This document shows positions 1 to 9,054 of a stretch of DNA of 64,000 bases, in pieces. Positions within the stretch are counted from its first letter, which is position 1. Every line of letters starts with the position of its first letter. Location of the stretch: assembly GCA_903832055.1 (NCBI GenBank), contig CAILAC010000016.1:1072969-1136968 (forward strand), given 5' to 3'. The translations under genes and the position numbers were made by a program. Source of the stretch: an uncultured Acidobacteriota bacterium. GTDB taxonomy: Bacteria > Acidobacteriota > Terriglobia > Terriglobales > Acidobacteriaceae. Below the pieces are notes generated by a model that worked only from the letters and a program-made list of their open reading frames with translations, was not told where the DNA came from and ran no database searches.

Positions 1-137
1 CCGCGTGGATCGGGCAGGCGCTGGAGAGCCGAGCGGATGATGCGGTGCTGGGGCAGATTCGCGGAGAAGTGGCAGAGATGGCGAACCGGTTCCCGCTGTA
101 TGCATGGCGGCGCGAGGCGGTTGCGGTCGGGGTGTAG
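1..137 (+). CDS. glyA: Serine hydroxymethyltransferase, C-terminal fragment (probable)
   Basis: Only the last 44 codons lie in the window, in the frame opening at base 3 and ending with TAG at 135-137. The tail reads as an amphipathic helix (IRGEVAEMANRFPLY) followed by a short basic end, which is the usual look of serine hydroxymethyltransferase C-termini. That PLP enzyme interconverts serine and glycine while charging tetrahydrofolate with a one-carbon unit in the cytosol. None of the catalytic core is visible, so the name rests on the tail pattern alone. A palindromic repeat and a hairpin with a T-run follow directly. Confidence 0.55.
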   Translation, partial: AWIGQALESRADDAVLGQIRGEVAEMANRFPLYAWRREAVAVGV

Positions 138-143
138 TTGACT

Positions 144-184
144 CCCACCCTTTGCGCAGAGAACGCGCCAAGGATGGGGCACCC
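144..184. repeat. Palindromic intergenic repeat with GGGGCACC tail
   Basis: Imperfect hairpin: CCCA, CCTT and GCGC on the left pair with GCGC, AAGG and TGGG on the right, with two single mismatches and a 7-base loop. It ends in GGGGCACCC. The same tail closes the three CCCACATCTC palindromes elsewhere in the window, so it may belong to a related family. Confidence 0.55.
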
Positions 185-209
185 GGAATGACTTTCTGCT
201 TAGACAAAG

Positions 210-235
210 GCCTTTCCCTGCGGGGAGAGGCTTTT
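210..235 (+). terminator. Rho-independent terminator after glyA
   Basis: GCCTTTCCC pairs with GGGAGAGGC (9 bp, one G-T pair) across a short loop and is followed by TTTT. It sits about 70 bases after the stop of the upstream gene and before the GH2 gene. Confidence 0.65.
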
Positions 236-314
236 GCTGTTTGCGGCGATATACAGGGCTGGTGAGTGGAATGTAGGATGGGCCTGCTCTGCATATTCTC
301 CCTGAGGTTTCACG

Positions 315-2192
315 ATGAAGCTGGTAATGCGCGCGTTTGCCGTTTTGGTGGTCGCTTTCTCATCTGCTGGTATTGCTCTTGCACAGACGGCCGTGGCTGC
401 GCCGATCGTGTTGACGGGGGCAGACAGGCGCCCGGCGATGTCGCTGGATGGGGATTGGCATGTTATCCCTGACCCGTATCAGACAGGGCTGTACGACTTT
501 CACAAGCATGAGATCAAGCGCGGCTGGTTTGTGAATGAGAAGGCGAAGGCGGGAGATACCGGGCCGATTGATTATGACTTTGCCAGGTCGCCGACGATCA
601 AGGTGCCGGGAGACTGGAATACGCAGCGGCCGGAGTTTTTCTATTACGAAGGGCTGATGTGGTACGAGAAGGATTTCAGTTATGAGGCCAAGCCGCATAG
701 CAAGGTTTTCCTGCATGTGGGCGCGGCGAACTATAAGTCAATCTTCTGGGTGAATGGGACAAAGGTCTGCGAGCACGAGGGCGGATTTACCGCGTTCAAC
801 TGCGAAGTGACTCAGGCGCTGAGGGCGGGGGATAACTTCGTGGTGGCGGTGGTGGATAACACGCGGCACGAGGACAGCGTGCCGACGACGCAGACGGATT
901 GGTGGAATTATGGCGGGTTGACGCGGTCGGTTTCGTTGATTGAGGTGCCGGAGACGTTTATTGATCAGTATGATTTGCATTTGAGCAAGACTGAGCCAGG
1001 GGTGATTGAGGGGTGGGTGCATGTCAGTGGGTCAAGTCTTAGCCATGTCACGATTGCGATTCCGGAGATGAACGTCGAAGGCAGCGTCGGCGTTGGGATC
1101 GCGGCCGAGGGGCCAGCGGTGAAAGAGTCTCGGGTTTCCATACATATAAATGTGCCGGGCCTAAAGCTGTGGTCGCCTGAGTCACCCAAGCTATACAAGG
1201 TAAAGATCGCTGCCGGTTTGGACAAGTCAGAAGATTCCGTTGAAGATGAGATCGGCTTCCGCACCGTTGAAGTCAAGAGTGACGAGATACTGCTGAACGG
1301 CAAGCCAGTCTTCCTGCGCGGGGTCTGCATTCATGCTGAGGCGCCTTACCGGACGGGGCGCGCGAATACCGACAAGGACGCCGAAACTCTGCTGGGCTGG
1401 GCCAAGGAGATGGGTGCGAATTTTGTGCGGCTGGCGCACTATCCTCATGACGAAACGATGCTGCGCGCGGCCGACCGGATGGGCCTGCTGGTGTGGAGCG
1501 AGAATCCTGTCTACTGGGCGGTGCAGTTTGAGAAGCCCGAGGTCTATGCCAAGGCCGAGCAGCAGTTACAGGAAGAGATTGGCACGAGCCGCAACCATGC
1601 GGCCATCATCCTGTGGTCGATGGCCAACGAGACGCCGATCAACGATGCGCGCAACAAGTTTCTCTCTTCGCTGGCCGCCCGGGCACGCGAGCTGGACCCG
1701 ACGCGGCTGATTACGGCGGCGCTACTGGTGCATACCGAGGCCAACGGCGCGCGATCGACTAAAGTCGTCGATGACCCGCTGGGGCAGTATCTCGACGTCA
1801 TTGGGACCAACGAATACATCGGCTGGTACGAGCAGCACCCTGAGACGGCGGACGTGACGGACTGGAAGATTGCCTATCAAAAGCCGCTGATCATGAGCGA
1901 GTTTGGCGGCGACGCGAAGGCCGGGCTGCATGGCGGCGACAATGACCGCTGGACGGAGGAGTACCAGGCGAATATCTTCAGGCATCAGCTGGGCATGCTC
2001 AACCGCATCGGGCAACTGCGCGGGATGAGCCCCTGGATTCTGATGGATTTTCGCTCGCCGCGGCGGGTGCTGCCGGGGGTGCAGGATAACTTCAACCGCA
2101 AGGGGCTGATCAGCGACCAGGGGGAGAAGAAGAAGGCTTTCTTCGTCTTGCAGAAGGCGTACACGGATAAGACGGTGGGCAAGGCGGATTGA
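315..2192 (+). CDS. Glycoside hydrolase family 2 protein (beta-glucuronidase/galactosidase-like), exported
   Basis: A 625-residue protein with an N-terminal signal peptide (MKLVMRAFAVLVVAFSSAG, cleavage near ALAQ). It then has the GH2 order: jelly-roll sugar-binding domain (about 40-210), Ig-like domain (about 215-320) and TIM barrel (about 325-610). The acid/base Glu is in SMANETP (E439) and the nucleophile in MSEFGGD (E529). The barrel opening with RGVCIHAEAP and the FVRLAHYPHD motif are typical of the family. GH2 enzymes remove beta-linked glucuronic acid, galactose or mannose with retention; the substrate here cannot be told from sequence. Probably periplasmic. The ATG at 327 is a possible alternative start. 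A monocistronic unit is likely. Confidence 0.88.
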   Translation: MKLVMRAFAVLVVAFSSAGIALAQTAVAAPIVLTGADRRPAMSLDGDWHVIPDPYQTGLYDFHKHEIKRGWFVNEKAKAGDTGPIDYDFARSPTIKVPGDWNTQRPEFFYYEGLMWYEKDFSYEAKPHSKVFLHVGAANYKSIFWVNGTKVCEHEGGFTAFNCEVTQALRAGDNFVVAVVDNTRHEDSVPTTQTDWWNYGGLTRSVSLIEVPETFIDQYDLHLSKTEPGVIEGWVHVSGSSLSHVTIAIPEMNVEGSVGVGIAAEGPAVKESRVSIHINVPGLKLWSPESPKLYKVKIAAGLDKSEDSVEDEIGFRTVEVKSDEILLNGKPVFLRGVCIHAEAPYRTGRANTDKDAETLLGWAKEMGANFVRLAHYPHDETMLRAADRMGLLVWSENPVYWAVQFEKPEVYAKAEQQLQEEIGTSRNHAAIILWSMANETPINDARNKFLSSLAARARELDPTRLITAALLVHTEANGARSTKVVDDPLGQYLDVIGTNEYIGWYEQHPETADVTDWKIAYQKPLIMSEFGGDAKAGLHGGDNDRWTEEYQANIFRHQLGMLNRIGQLRGMSPWILMDFRSPRRVLPGVQDNFNRKGLISDQGEKKKAFFVLQKAYTDKTVGKAD

Positions 2193-2213
2193 GTTTGGAG
2201 TTAGGATAGGAGC

Positions 2214-2504
2214 ATGAGGCCTTCGGAAGCATTGCCGATTCATCGGGAAAGGATTCGCCAGCTAGTGCTTGAGGCTGGGATGACGAATCCGCGTGTGTTT
2301 GGGTCGGTGGTGCGGGGCGAGGATAACGAGGAGAGCGATTTGGATATTCTCGTGGACCCTGGTCCAAGGACGAGTTTATTCGACTTGGCTGGCTTGCAAA
2401 TTGAAATCGAAACCATTTTGGGTGTTCGTGTCGATCTGCTTACGCCTGGATGTTTGCACTCCCGCTTCAGGGATAAGGTCCTAAGCGAGGTCAAGCCAGT
2501 ATGA
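2214..2504 (+). CDS. Minimal nucleotidyltransferase (MNT/MntA-like)
   Basis: A 96-residue protein with the DNA polymerase beta-type nucleotidyltransferase core: GSVVRGEDNEESDLDILVD gives the GSxxRG(x)nSDxD signature near residues 31-49, and a third acidic residue lies in VRVDLL. MNT proteins commonly act as the antitoxin half of HEPN/MNT pairs by adding AMP to the toxin. Here the next gene overlaps by ATGA (2501-2504) but encodes a DUF2971 protein rather than a HEPN protein. The overlap implies translational coupling. The start follows a GGAG-like stretch (ggataggagc). Confidence 0.85.
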   Translation: MRPSEALPIHRERIRQLVLEAGMTNPRVFGSVVRGEDNEESDLDILVDPGPRTSLFDLAGLQIEIETILGVRVDLLTPGCLHSRFRDKVLSEVKPV

Positions 2505-3493
2505 GCGAACCAACCGAATTGGAGGAGCCGCAAAGCGTCAAACTTCCTGATCTGCTATACCACTACACGGACCAGGTCGGGCTACTTGGAATTCTAGAGA
2601 AAAAAGCAATTTGGGCGACCCATGTGCGCTACCTAAATGACGCAACAGAATGGATTCGTGGACTAGAAATTTACCGTCAATGCATAGAGGAAGCTGTGGA
2701 TAAAGGCGAGGTGGAGCGAACCGTTCACCTGCTATATCCCAATATTCGAGAGTCTTTAGTCTTAGAAGCGTCTCAGGCATTACGGACTTTTCTTCAGCAA
2801 TTAACGGACCCTCTCGACGACGTGCATTGTTTCGTCACATCCTTTTGCGAGCCGAGAGTCAATAAATTCAATTCCAATGAGTGGGTCGGTGATGATCTGA
2901 GCCAGTGGAGGGGCTACTCAGGCGGTTCGGGCGGATTTGCAATCGGGTTCGACCCGAGCATTTTCGTGCGGAGAATTGGATCTATGGGTGGTTCTCCAGA
3001 CGGTGGCCCTTTGTTTGGGGCTTGTATCTACGACGAGAATATTCAAAGATCCGCCTACAAGGAGATTGTTTCGGAGCTTCTCAAGCTGGAAGTGGACTTT
3101 GAACTTAAAGTCTCGCAAGAACTTTCAGACGAATCCGAGCATCTCGAGACTTATTCGAGTGAGAAGCTAAGAATTATTGGAAAGCTTGTTGCTACTATCG
3201 CACGAACCAAAGATTCAGGTTTCGAAAGCGAACGTGAATGGCGATTGGTTCGCCTTCAAACTAAAGAACACACTAGTGTCTCTTTCAGGAATGGTAAGTC
3301 AAGCATTATCCCTTACCTCCCCATACCCTTGACGCACGAAATTGAAGAGCTCTCTATCATTAAGCGCGTCGTTGTTGGACCCTCCCCAAGGGCTAGGGAT
3401 ACGGAACAAGCATTGAAGATGCTGTTCCAAAACCGTCGAGGGTGTGAAGGAATCGAAGTTCTTCGTTCCATGGTTCCTTACCGCGATTGGTGA
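2501..3493 (+). CDS. DUF2971 family protein, partner of the nucleotidyltransferase
   Basis: A 330-residue cytosolic protein. LYHYTDQVGLLGILEKKAIW at residues 19-38 and WRGYSGGSGGFAIGFD in the middle are the hallmarks of DUF2971 proteins; an E-R-E-W-R stretch follows near residue 245. The biochemical activity is not established to my knowledge. The gene overlaps the upstream MNT gene by 4 bases. By eye its base composition is clearly more AT-rich than the surrounding genes (for example 3150-3300), which suggests acquisition by transfer. It ends just before the RNase P RNA gene. A defence or toxin-antitoxin role is an inference from the pairing. Confidence 0.75.
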   Translation: MSEPTELEEPQSVKLPDLLYHYTDQVGLLGILEKKAIWATHVRYLNDATEWIRGLEIYRQCIEEAVDKGEVERTVHLLYPNIRESLVLEASQALRTFLQQLTDPLDDVHCFVTSFCEPRVNKFNSNEWVGDDLSQWRGYSGGSGGFAIGFDPSIFVRRIGSMGGSPDGGPLFGACIYDENIQRSAYKEIVSELLKLEVDFELKVSQELSDESEHLETYSSEKLRIIGKLVATIARTKDSGFESEREWRLVRLQTKEHTSVSFRNGKSSIIPYLPIPLTHEIEELSIIKRVVVGPSPRARDTEQALKMLFQNRRGCEGIEVLRSMVPYRDW

Positions 3494-3521
3494 AAGTGAT
3501 TTCGCGTAGAATGGAAGCAGC

Positions 3522-4003
3522 AAGGGAGCTGGGCGGTCGCTGCTGGGCACTGGGCTGAGAGGTCTTGTTGTTCAGGGGAGGAAAGTCCGAACTCCGCAGG
3601 GCAGTGTGCCGGATAACGTCCGGGACGTGAGCTTCAAGGCTTACGGACGGCCAGTGCCACAGAGAAGATACCGCCTCGGTTACCTGGGCTTTCGCAAGAG
3701 AGCGCAGCCACCCGTTGGGAGCATGCTCCTGGCGCGCCGGGGTAAGGGTGAAAAGGTGCGGTAAGAGCGCACCGCTGCTGTTGTAAAGCAGCAGGCAGGG
3801 TAAACCCCACACGGAGCAAGACCAAATAGGGAGGGACTCGCAAAGCCGAAGAACCCGGCTGCGGGGCGCATCGGCTCGATGCGCGACAGGCGGTTTGAGC
3901 AATTGCCGAAACCTCCGGGTAGGTTGCTGATGAGCGTTCGCGGTAACGCGACGCCTAGAGGAATGACCGCACACGACAGAATTCGGCTTACAGGCTCTTT
4001 TGC
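3522..4003 (+). ncRNA. rnpB: RNase P RNA, bacterial class A
   Basis: The universally conserved blocks appear in order: GAGGAAAGTCCGAACTCC followed by AGGGCAGTGTGCCGG near 3578-3613; GGGTAAACCCCACACGGAGC and AGACCAAATAGG near 3799-3831; and AGAGGAATGACCGC with ACAGAATTCGGCTTACAGG near 3957-3993. The ends are set by P1 pairing of AAGGGAGC (3522 on) with GCTCTTTT (3994-4001). This is the catalytic RNA that matures tRNA 5' ends. At about 480 bases it is longer than the 377-base E. coli RNA, mostly in the region after the first conserved block. It lies between the DUF2971 gene and a convergent PIN gene. Confidence 0.93.
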
Positions 4004-4059
4004 TGAAATGACGGCCCTGTCTGGGAAACCAGGCGGGGCCGGCCTGATTTTGGGCTTCC

Positions 4060-4461
4060 TCAGAGCCCCGGCGCGGATAAGAGCAAAGACTCGACACGCA
4101 TGATGGCAATGCCCTGAAACGGGTGCATGCGGAGCAGGACTTTGTCTCCGGTGACGATGCAATCGGCGATACCCGCCACGGCGCATTCGAGCACGCGGTT
4201 GTCGTCTGGATCAGGGCAGTCTGTCAGTGAGAAGGCTGGCTCAATAACCACCGCTGCGTCCCAGAGGGGACCGCAGGCAAGTGTGATTACTCTGTTCTCC
4301 CAGAGGAACCTCTCTGCGAGGATGCGTTCCGTCTCGCGGCGGAGTGGAGGGGAGGTGAGCATGATGAATGCTCCCGCTTCGGCGAGTTTGAGGACTTCAA
4401 GGGGCTTACCGCCGAAGAGCAATGCCGAAATGATCACATTTGTATCAAGGACGACCCGCAT
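4060..4461 (-). CDS. PIN-domain toxin, putative endoribonuclease
   Basis: A 133-residue PIN protein. Acidic residues expected to bind Mg2+ are visible: D6 in VVLDTN, a Glu in RRETERI, D-P-D-D-N-R near residue 82 and a final Asp in VTGDK. This matches the small PIN family typed as a toxin component of type II systems, which cleaves RNA. Its ATG lies inside the 3' end of the upstream RHH gene (17-base overlap), so the two are one operon with the antitoxin first. The RNA target cannot be predicted. Confidence 0.85.
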   Translation of the reverse strand: MRVVLDTNVIISALLFGGKPLEVLKLAEAGAFIMLTSPPLRRETERILAERFLWENRVITLACGPLWDAAVVIEPAFSLTDCPDPDDNRVLECAVAGIADCIVTGDKVLLRMHPFQGIAIMRVESLLLSAPGL

Positions 4462-4753
4462 GGGTGCCTGCTGTCACATCTGAGTTTTCATGCACCGCTG
4501 CCTTTGCGTTTCGAAAGCTTCTGACCAGGTCGACCACGTCTTCCTCATTGCGGACACCGGCCTGGAGCGCGGACGCTGCGCCGAGTTCGGCGAGGCTTGC
4601 CCAGCGTCCCTGCTGCAGTTGATGGCGCTGATAGCGGCGCAGGGCTTCGCGCACGAGTTCGCTCATGGTGCGGTTTTCCTGACGGGCCAGCTCCTGGGTT
4701 GCCAGCAACATTGGCTCGGGCAGCGTGATGGAAAGAACCCTGGTAGTTCGCAT
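4445..4753 (-). CDS. Ribbon-helix-helix (CopG-like) antitoxin
   Basis: A 102-residue protein. RVLSITLPEPMLLATQELAR forms the RHH beta strand and first helix, and RTMSELVREALRRYQ the second. Residues beyond about 55 are the flexible region expected to cover the PIN active site. Such proteins neutralise the toxin and repress their own operon. The gene precedes and overlaps the PIN gene. The short intergenic region before divergent dut (4754-4854), containing the AT-rich stretch near 4770-4800, is the likely promoter and operator. Confidence 0.82.
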   Translation of the reverse strand: MRTTRVLSITLPEPMLLATQELARQENRTMSELVREALRRYQRHQLQQGRWASLAELGAASALQAGVRNEEDVVDLVRSFRNAKAAVHENSDVTAGTHAGRP

Positions 4754-4854
4754 CGAGCACCTCTCGATATGATTTTATCGTACTTAATCATATTCAAAGA
4801 GAGAGAAATGGGAAGGCCTGCTGGCGTCGCAGGCCGTCATCGTAGGATGGAGAA

Positions 4855-5289
4855 ATGTTGCGAGTGAAGTTGTTGGCTGAGGGAGCCCGTGCGCCGGAAG
4901 TCGCGCATCCGGGTGAGGATCTGGGGTATGACGTGTTTGCGCTGGAGGCGGTGGAGCTTTGGGCTCGGGCTGCGGTGCGAGTGCGGACAGGAATCGCCGT
5001 CGAGGCGCGGCATCCCGAAACCAGAGCAGCTCTGGGGCTGCTGGTGCGGGACCGCTCATCGATGGCATCGCGCGGCGTGGCGGTAACGGGCGGGGTGATT
5101 GACGCCGGGTATCGCGGGGAGATTCAGATCCTGCTGACCAACCTGACCGATACGGCGATCCGCATCGAGGCGGGGGACAAGATCGCGCAGATGATTCCGG
5201 TGCCGGTGCTGACAGGGGTGGTTACAATCGTAGATTCCCTGGCTGACTCGACGCGCGCTGAGAAGGGTTTTGGGAGCTCGGGGAGATAG
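4855..5289 (+). CDS. dut: dUTP diphosphatase
   Basis: A 144-residue trimeric dUTPase, the usual length. All five motifs are present: EDLGYDVFA (motif 1), DRSSMASRGV (2), GGVIDAGYRGEI (3, with the catalytic Asp and uracil-binding Tyr), GDKIAQMI (4) and the C-terminal EKGFGSSGR (5) that closes over the substrate. It hydrolyses dUTP to dUMP and PPi, keeping uracil out of DNA and supplying thymidylate synthesis. It is divergent from the RHH/PIN operon and followed by a strong shared terminator. Confidence 0.95.
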   Translation: MLRVKLLAEGARAPEVAHPGEDLGYDVFALEAVELWARAAVRVRTGIAVEARHPETRAALGLLVRDRSSMASRGVAVTGGVIDAGYRGEIQILLTNLTDTAIRIEAGDKIAQMIPVPVLTGVVTIVDSLADSTRAEKGFGSSGR

Positions 5290-5309
5290 ACGCGGGAGTA
5301 GGAAATAGA

Positions 5310-5345
5310 AAGGCCAGGAGGATGATGTCCTCCTGGCCTTTGTTG
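5310..5345. terminator. Bidirectional terminator between dut and the tricorn-like gene
   Basis: AAGGCCAGGAGGA pairs with TCCTCCTGGCCTT around a short loop, with a T-rich tail on the plus strand and an A-rich start that serves the minus strand. Both neighbouring genes converge on it. Confidence 0.85.
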
Positions 5346-5360
5346 TGTGTGTTCGACAGC

Positions 5361-8300
5361 TTAATTTTTGCCGAGGCCGTCGTTCTGGTGGTAGTTGGGA
5401 TAGGGCGGGATGGCGAGGGTCGGGACGGGGTGGGCCTTCAGGTCTTCGAGGACGAGGTTGACGCCGGTCTCGAGTTGAAGGTCGTGACCTGCCGCGATGT
5501 CTTTGGGGGTCTCTTCGACGGCGATGTCTGGGGTGATGCCATGGTTTTCTACTTCCCAATCGCCGTTGATGCCGTAAATGGCGTAGCGAGGCGCAGTGAC
5601 ACTGCCGCCGTCCAGCAGAGGCGGAAAGCCTCCGATGCCGACCAGGCCGCCCCAGGTGCGGGTTCCGATGAGCTTGCCGATGCCCGCTTTGCGGAAGTAC
5701 CAGGGCATGGCGTCGCCGCCGGAGCCGGAGTTCTGGTTGATCAGCATGGCCTTGGGTCCGAGGATGGCGCCGACTGAGTCGTGGATGGGTTTGCCGTCGC
5801 GCTCGATCGCTCCTGAAAGAAGCTGGCGGCGGAGCACGTCAACGATGTAGTCGGCGATGAAGCCGCCTTCGTTCCAGCGTTCGTCAAGAACGAGTGCCTG
5901 TTTGTCGAGCTGTGCGTAGAAATAGCGGTTGAAGTTGGTGTATCCCGCGCCCGCCGTATTGGGCATATAGACGTAGGCAACTTTGCCGCCAGAGAGCTTG
6001 TCTACCTTGCGGCGGTTGTTCTCAATCCAATCGAGGTTGCGGAGGCCGTCTTCGTCGCCGGCGGGGACGACTGTGACTTCGCGGGAGCCCTTGCCGTCAG
6101 GATTTGGCCCGACGCTGAGGACGGTCTGTTTGCCGGCGGTGCCGTCGAAAAAGGAATAGAGGTTGTCTGCAGCGTGGAGCTCGCGGCCGTTGACGGCGAG
6201 CAGGTACTCGCCCTCTTTGACAGCGACGCCGGGCAGGGTGAGCGGGGAGCTGAGGCCGGGGGTCCAGTTTTGCCCGCCGAGGATTTTGGCAAAGCGGTAG
6301 CGGTCGTTTTCAGTGGCGTAGTCCGCGCCGAGCAGACCGACGCCGGGGTTGTCCTCGTGCTTTTGCGGCCCGCCGATGAACATGTGGCCGATGGTGACTT
6401 CGCCGAGCATTTCGATCGAGAGGTACGAGAACTCACTGCGTGAAGCGAGCCCGTCGAGATAGGGGCTGTAGCGGGCCATGACCTTGGGGATGGAGAGGCC
6501 GTGGGTGTTGGGGTCGTAGAGGAAGTCGCGCTGAATTCGCCAGGTTTCGTTGAAAATCTGCTTCCACTCGGCGCGCGGGTCGATAGTGGCGGTCATGCCG
6601 CTTAGATTGAGCGGTTTGCCGCCGTCGCCGCCGGGCTTGAGGTCGTCGGTCCCAACCAGCGAAAAGCTGTTGTGCTGGGCGACGAGGGCCTTGGAGGCGT
6701 CGGCTGAGACGAGGAAGTTGTCAATGTCTGAAAGGACCTGCTCGGTCTTGCGCTTTTCGAGTGTGAATCGCCAGACGGCGCGAATGCCGGGACCTCCGCC
6801 CTCGTTGGAGCTGCGGCCAAAAGGCTGGCTTTCGAGCAGGTAGACGACGCCGGTTTTGCCTACGACCAGACCGCCGTAGTTGCGTGCGGGAACAGGCAGG
6901 GCGAGGATGCGGTTGCCGATGTTTTCAAGGTCAACTTTGACTTCGACAGGCTTGGCGTCTTTGCTGTCTTTCTCCTTCTCATCGCCGCTGGCTGTGGCCT
7001 TGGCATCTTTGGCGGCCTTGGCGTCGTCGGCAGGTTTCTTGTCGGCGGACTTATCAGCCTTCTTGTCGTCCTTCTTTTCGACTTTGATCTTTTCGTCGTC
7101 GCTCTCCGGGGGCAGCGGCGAAGCCTCATCTTTGCCCAGCACGACGACGTAGGCTGAGCGGGTCTGAGCGCGGTCGAGCGAGGAGAGGTCGATGCCGGCG
7201 CGCGAGGGTCCGTCATCGGTGGAAGCGAGGAAGTAGAGGTATTTGCCGTTGGCGTCAAAGACCGGGTTCAACGCATCGATCATGCCGTCGGTGACCTGGG
7301 TGGCGGTGTGTGTCGCCAGCGAGTAGAGGAAGACTGCATCCAGCGAATTGTCGAGGTCACGGGTGTAGGTGATCCATTTGGAATCAGGCGACCAGGTGGC
7401 GCGGAAGCCGTCTTCGCCAAAGCCACCATCATGCGCGGTTTCAACGAGGACGGGCTTGCCGGCTGGAACATCCTTCCCTTTGTCGTCTTTAGAGGGCGCA
7501 TCGAGATACCAGAGGTGGAGGTGCTTGTCGGTGTAGAGCAGGTGCTTGGAGTCCGGCGACCACTGCAGGTTGTAGAAGTAGGAGGGGTTGGGGCCAAGAT
7601 CGATGACGGTGGGTGCCTTGAAACCTGTCTGTTCCTTGAGGAAGAGCTGGTATTCGCCGGAAGCGTCAGAGAAGTAGGCGATGGTCTTGCCGTCCGGGGA
7701 CCAGGAAGGAGAGCGTTCGGCGGCGGTAGACGTGTTGGTGAGGTTGCGCGTGTCACCTTTTTCGGCTGGCACGGTGAAGATATCGCCGTGGGCCTCGACG
7801 GCTACGCGGGCACCGGTGGGGGAAAGGGCGGCGCTCTGGATTTCGTCCGCCCCGATGGAGGCGAGATGGGGGGCGAGTGTAGGCAGGTCACCGTGTACCT
7901 GGATGGAGAGAGTCTCGTCTTTCCCCGGCTCGTTTGAGGCAGAGAGCGAGAGCAGGTGGAGCGAGCCGAACTGCTCGTAGACGAGGGCTCCGGGACCGGC
8001 CTGGACTGTCTTCAAATCGAGACCGGAGTTGGGCGTGGCGAGCGAGACGGCTTTGCTCTTTGTGTCGTAGCGGAAGAGCGAAACCGGGCCTTCTTTGCCG
8101 TTACTGCCGCGGTTACTGAGGAAGTAAATCTGGTCGCCGACCCAGACCGGGTGAGAATCCATGTTGTTTTCGCTGGGGATTTTGACCAGATCGAGGGTTT
8201 TGAGATTGACGATCCAGATGGGGAAGTTCTGCCCGCCGTGGTAGCGCTTCCAGGCGGGTTGCCAGCGGGTGATGGATTGGTAGGCGATTGACTGGCCGTC

Positions 8301-8840
8301 GGGGGAAAACGAGCCTTCAGAGCCTGCGGGCAGCGGAAGGGCCTCGGGAATGCCGGAGCCATCGGCGTGGACGCGGAAGAGGCGGTTGAAGTGGCGATAA
8401 CTGGTCATCTGGCTGGCAATGAGCAGGTCTTTGCCGTCCGGGGTCCAGCCGAGGATGAGGCTGCCGGCCGGATGCCAGGTAATGCGTTTGGGGATGCCGC
8501 CATTGGCAGGGATGACGTAAACGTCAGTGCTGCCGCTGAGGTGCGCGGAGTAGGCGATGCGCGAGCCATCGGGAGAGAAATAGGGTCCGCCGTTGACCTG
8601 GGCAGTGGAGGTAAGACGCTGGGCTTCGCCGCCGGTGCGGGCAACGGTCCAGACATCGTCTGCATACCTGAATGCCACGGTAGTCTGGCTGAGCGAGGGG
8701 TAGCGAAGCAGGAGCGGCGGGTTCGCCGGATTTGCTGCGGAATCTGTCATGGCCTGCAGCGGAAAGGCGGCAAGGAACGCAAGGACCAGGAAGGCAAAAG
8801 CGCAGATGGCGCGACGGCGGACGGGATTCAGCAGGGGCAT
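5361..8840 (-). CDS. Tricorn-like protease (PD40 propellers, PDZ, S41-type serine peptidase), exported
   Basis: About 1159 residues. The open frame runs further upstream to 9191, but that part lies opposite the divergent permease gene. The ATG at 8840 follows GGAGA and begins a signal peptide (NPVRRRAICAFAFLVLAFLA). Two beta-propeller regions made of PD40 repeats (YFSPDGSRIAYS, SWSPDGKTIAYF and others) fill about 45-650. A Lys/Asp/Ala-rich linker follows near 590-660, then a PDZ-like segment and a C-terminal S41 core whose nucleophile is the Ser in NSGSGGDA, near residue 1040. Tricorn-type proteases trim peptides; the signal peptide here places it in the periplasm. Confidence 0.88.
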   Translation of the reverse strand: MPLLNPVRRRAICAFAFLVLAFLAAFPLQAMTDSAANPANPPLLLRYPSLSQTTVAFRYADDVWTVARTGGEAQRLTSTAQVNGGPYFSPDGSRIAYSAHLSGSTDVYVIPANGGIPKRITWHPAGSLILGWTPDGKDLLIASQMTSYRHFNRLFRVHADGSGIPEALPLPAGSEGSFSPDGQSIAYQSITRWQPAWKRYHGGQNFPIWIVNLKTLDLVKIPSENNMDSHPVWVGDQIYFLSNRGSNGKEGPVSLFRYDTKSKAVSLATPNSGLDLKTVQAGPGALVYEQFGSLHLLSLSASNEPGKDETLSIQVHGDLPTLAPHLASIGADEIQSAALSPTGARVAVEAHGDIFTVPAEKGDTRNLTNTSTAAERSPSWSPDGKTIAYFSDASGEYQLFLKEQTGFKAPTVIDLGPNPSYFYNLQWSPDSKHLLYTDKHLHLWYLDAPSKDDKGKDVPAGKPVLVETAHDGGFGEDGFRATWSPDSKWITYTRDLDNSLDAVFLYSLATHTATQVTDGMIDALNPVFDANGKYLYFLASTDDGPSRAGIDLSSLDRAQTRSAYVVVLGKDEASPLPPESDDEKIKVEKKDDKKADKSADKKPADDAKAAKDAKATASGDEKEKDSKDAKPVEVKVDLENIGNRILALPVPARNYGGLVVGKTGVVYLLESQPFGRSSNEGGGPGIRAVWRFTLEKRKTEQVLSDIDNFLVSADASKALVAQHNSFSLVGTDDLKPGGDGGKPLNLSGMTATIDPRAEWKQIFNETWRIQRDFLYDPNTHGLSIPKVMARYSPYLDGLASRSEFSYLSIEMLGEVTIGHMFIGGPQKHEDNPGVGLLGADYATENDRYRFAKILGGQNWTPGLSSPLTLPGVAVKEGEYLLAVNGRELHAADNLYSFFDGTAGKQTVLSVGPNPDGKGSREVTVVPAGDEDGLRNLDWIENNRRKVDKLSGGKVAYVYMPNTAGAGYTNFNRYFYAQLDKQALVLDERWNEGGFIADYIVDVLRRQLLSGAIERDGKPIHDSVGAILGPKAMLINQNSGSGGDAMPWYFRKAGIGKLIGTRTWGGLVGIGGFPPLLDGGSVTAPRYAIYGINGDWEVENHGITPDIAVEETPKDIAAGHDLQLETGVNLVLEDLKAHPVPTLAIPPYPNYHQNDGLGKN

Positions 8841-9054
8841 TGGGTCTCCGACGGGAACTTTCTGGAGTTGAACTGATCGTCTGTTGGCGATACGCAGGAA
8901 GAATACGCTGGGTTCCATGCCCGCGGGAACTGGAATTGACGCGACTGCGTAGACTCTTCTGAGCATACGTGTGGAATGGCTGCTAGACTTTGGGGCAGTG
9001 GGGATGATTTGCCCCGGAAACACGTCGGTAGCCAGCGGCAAGGAACGGATCAGG

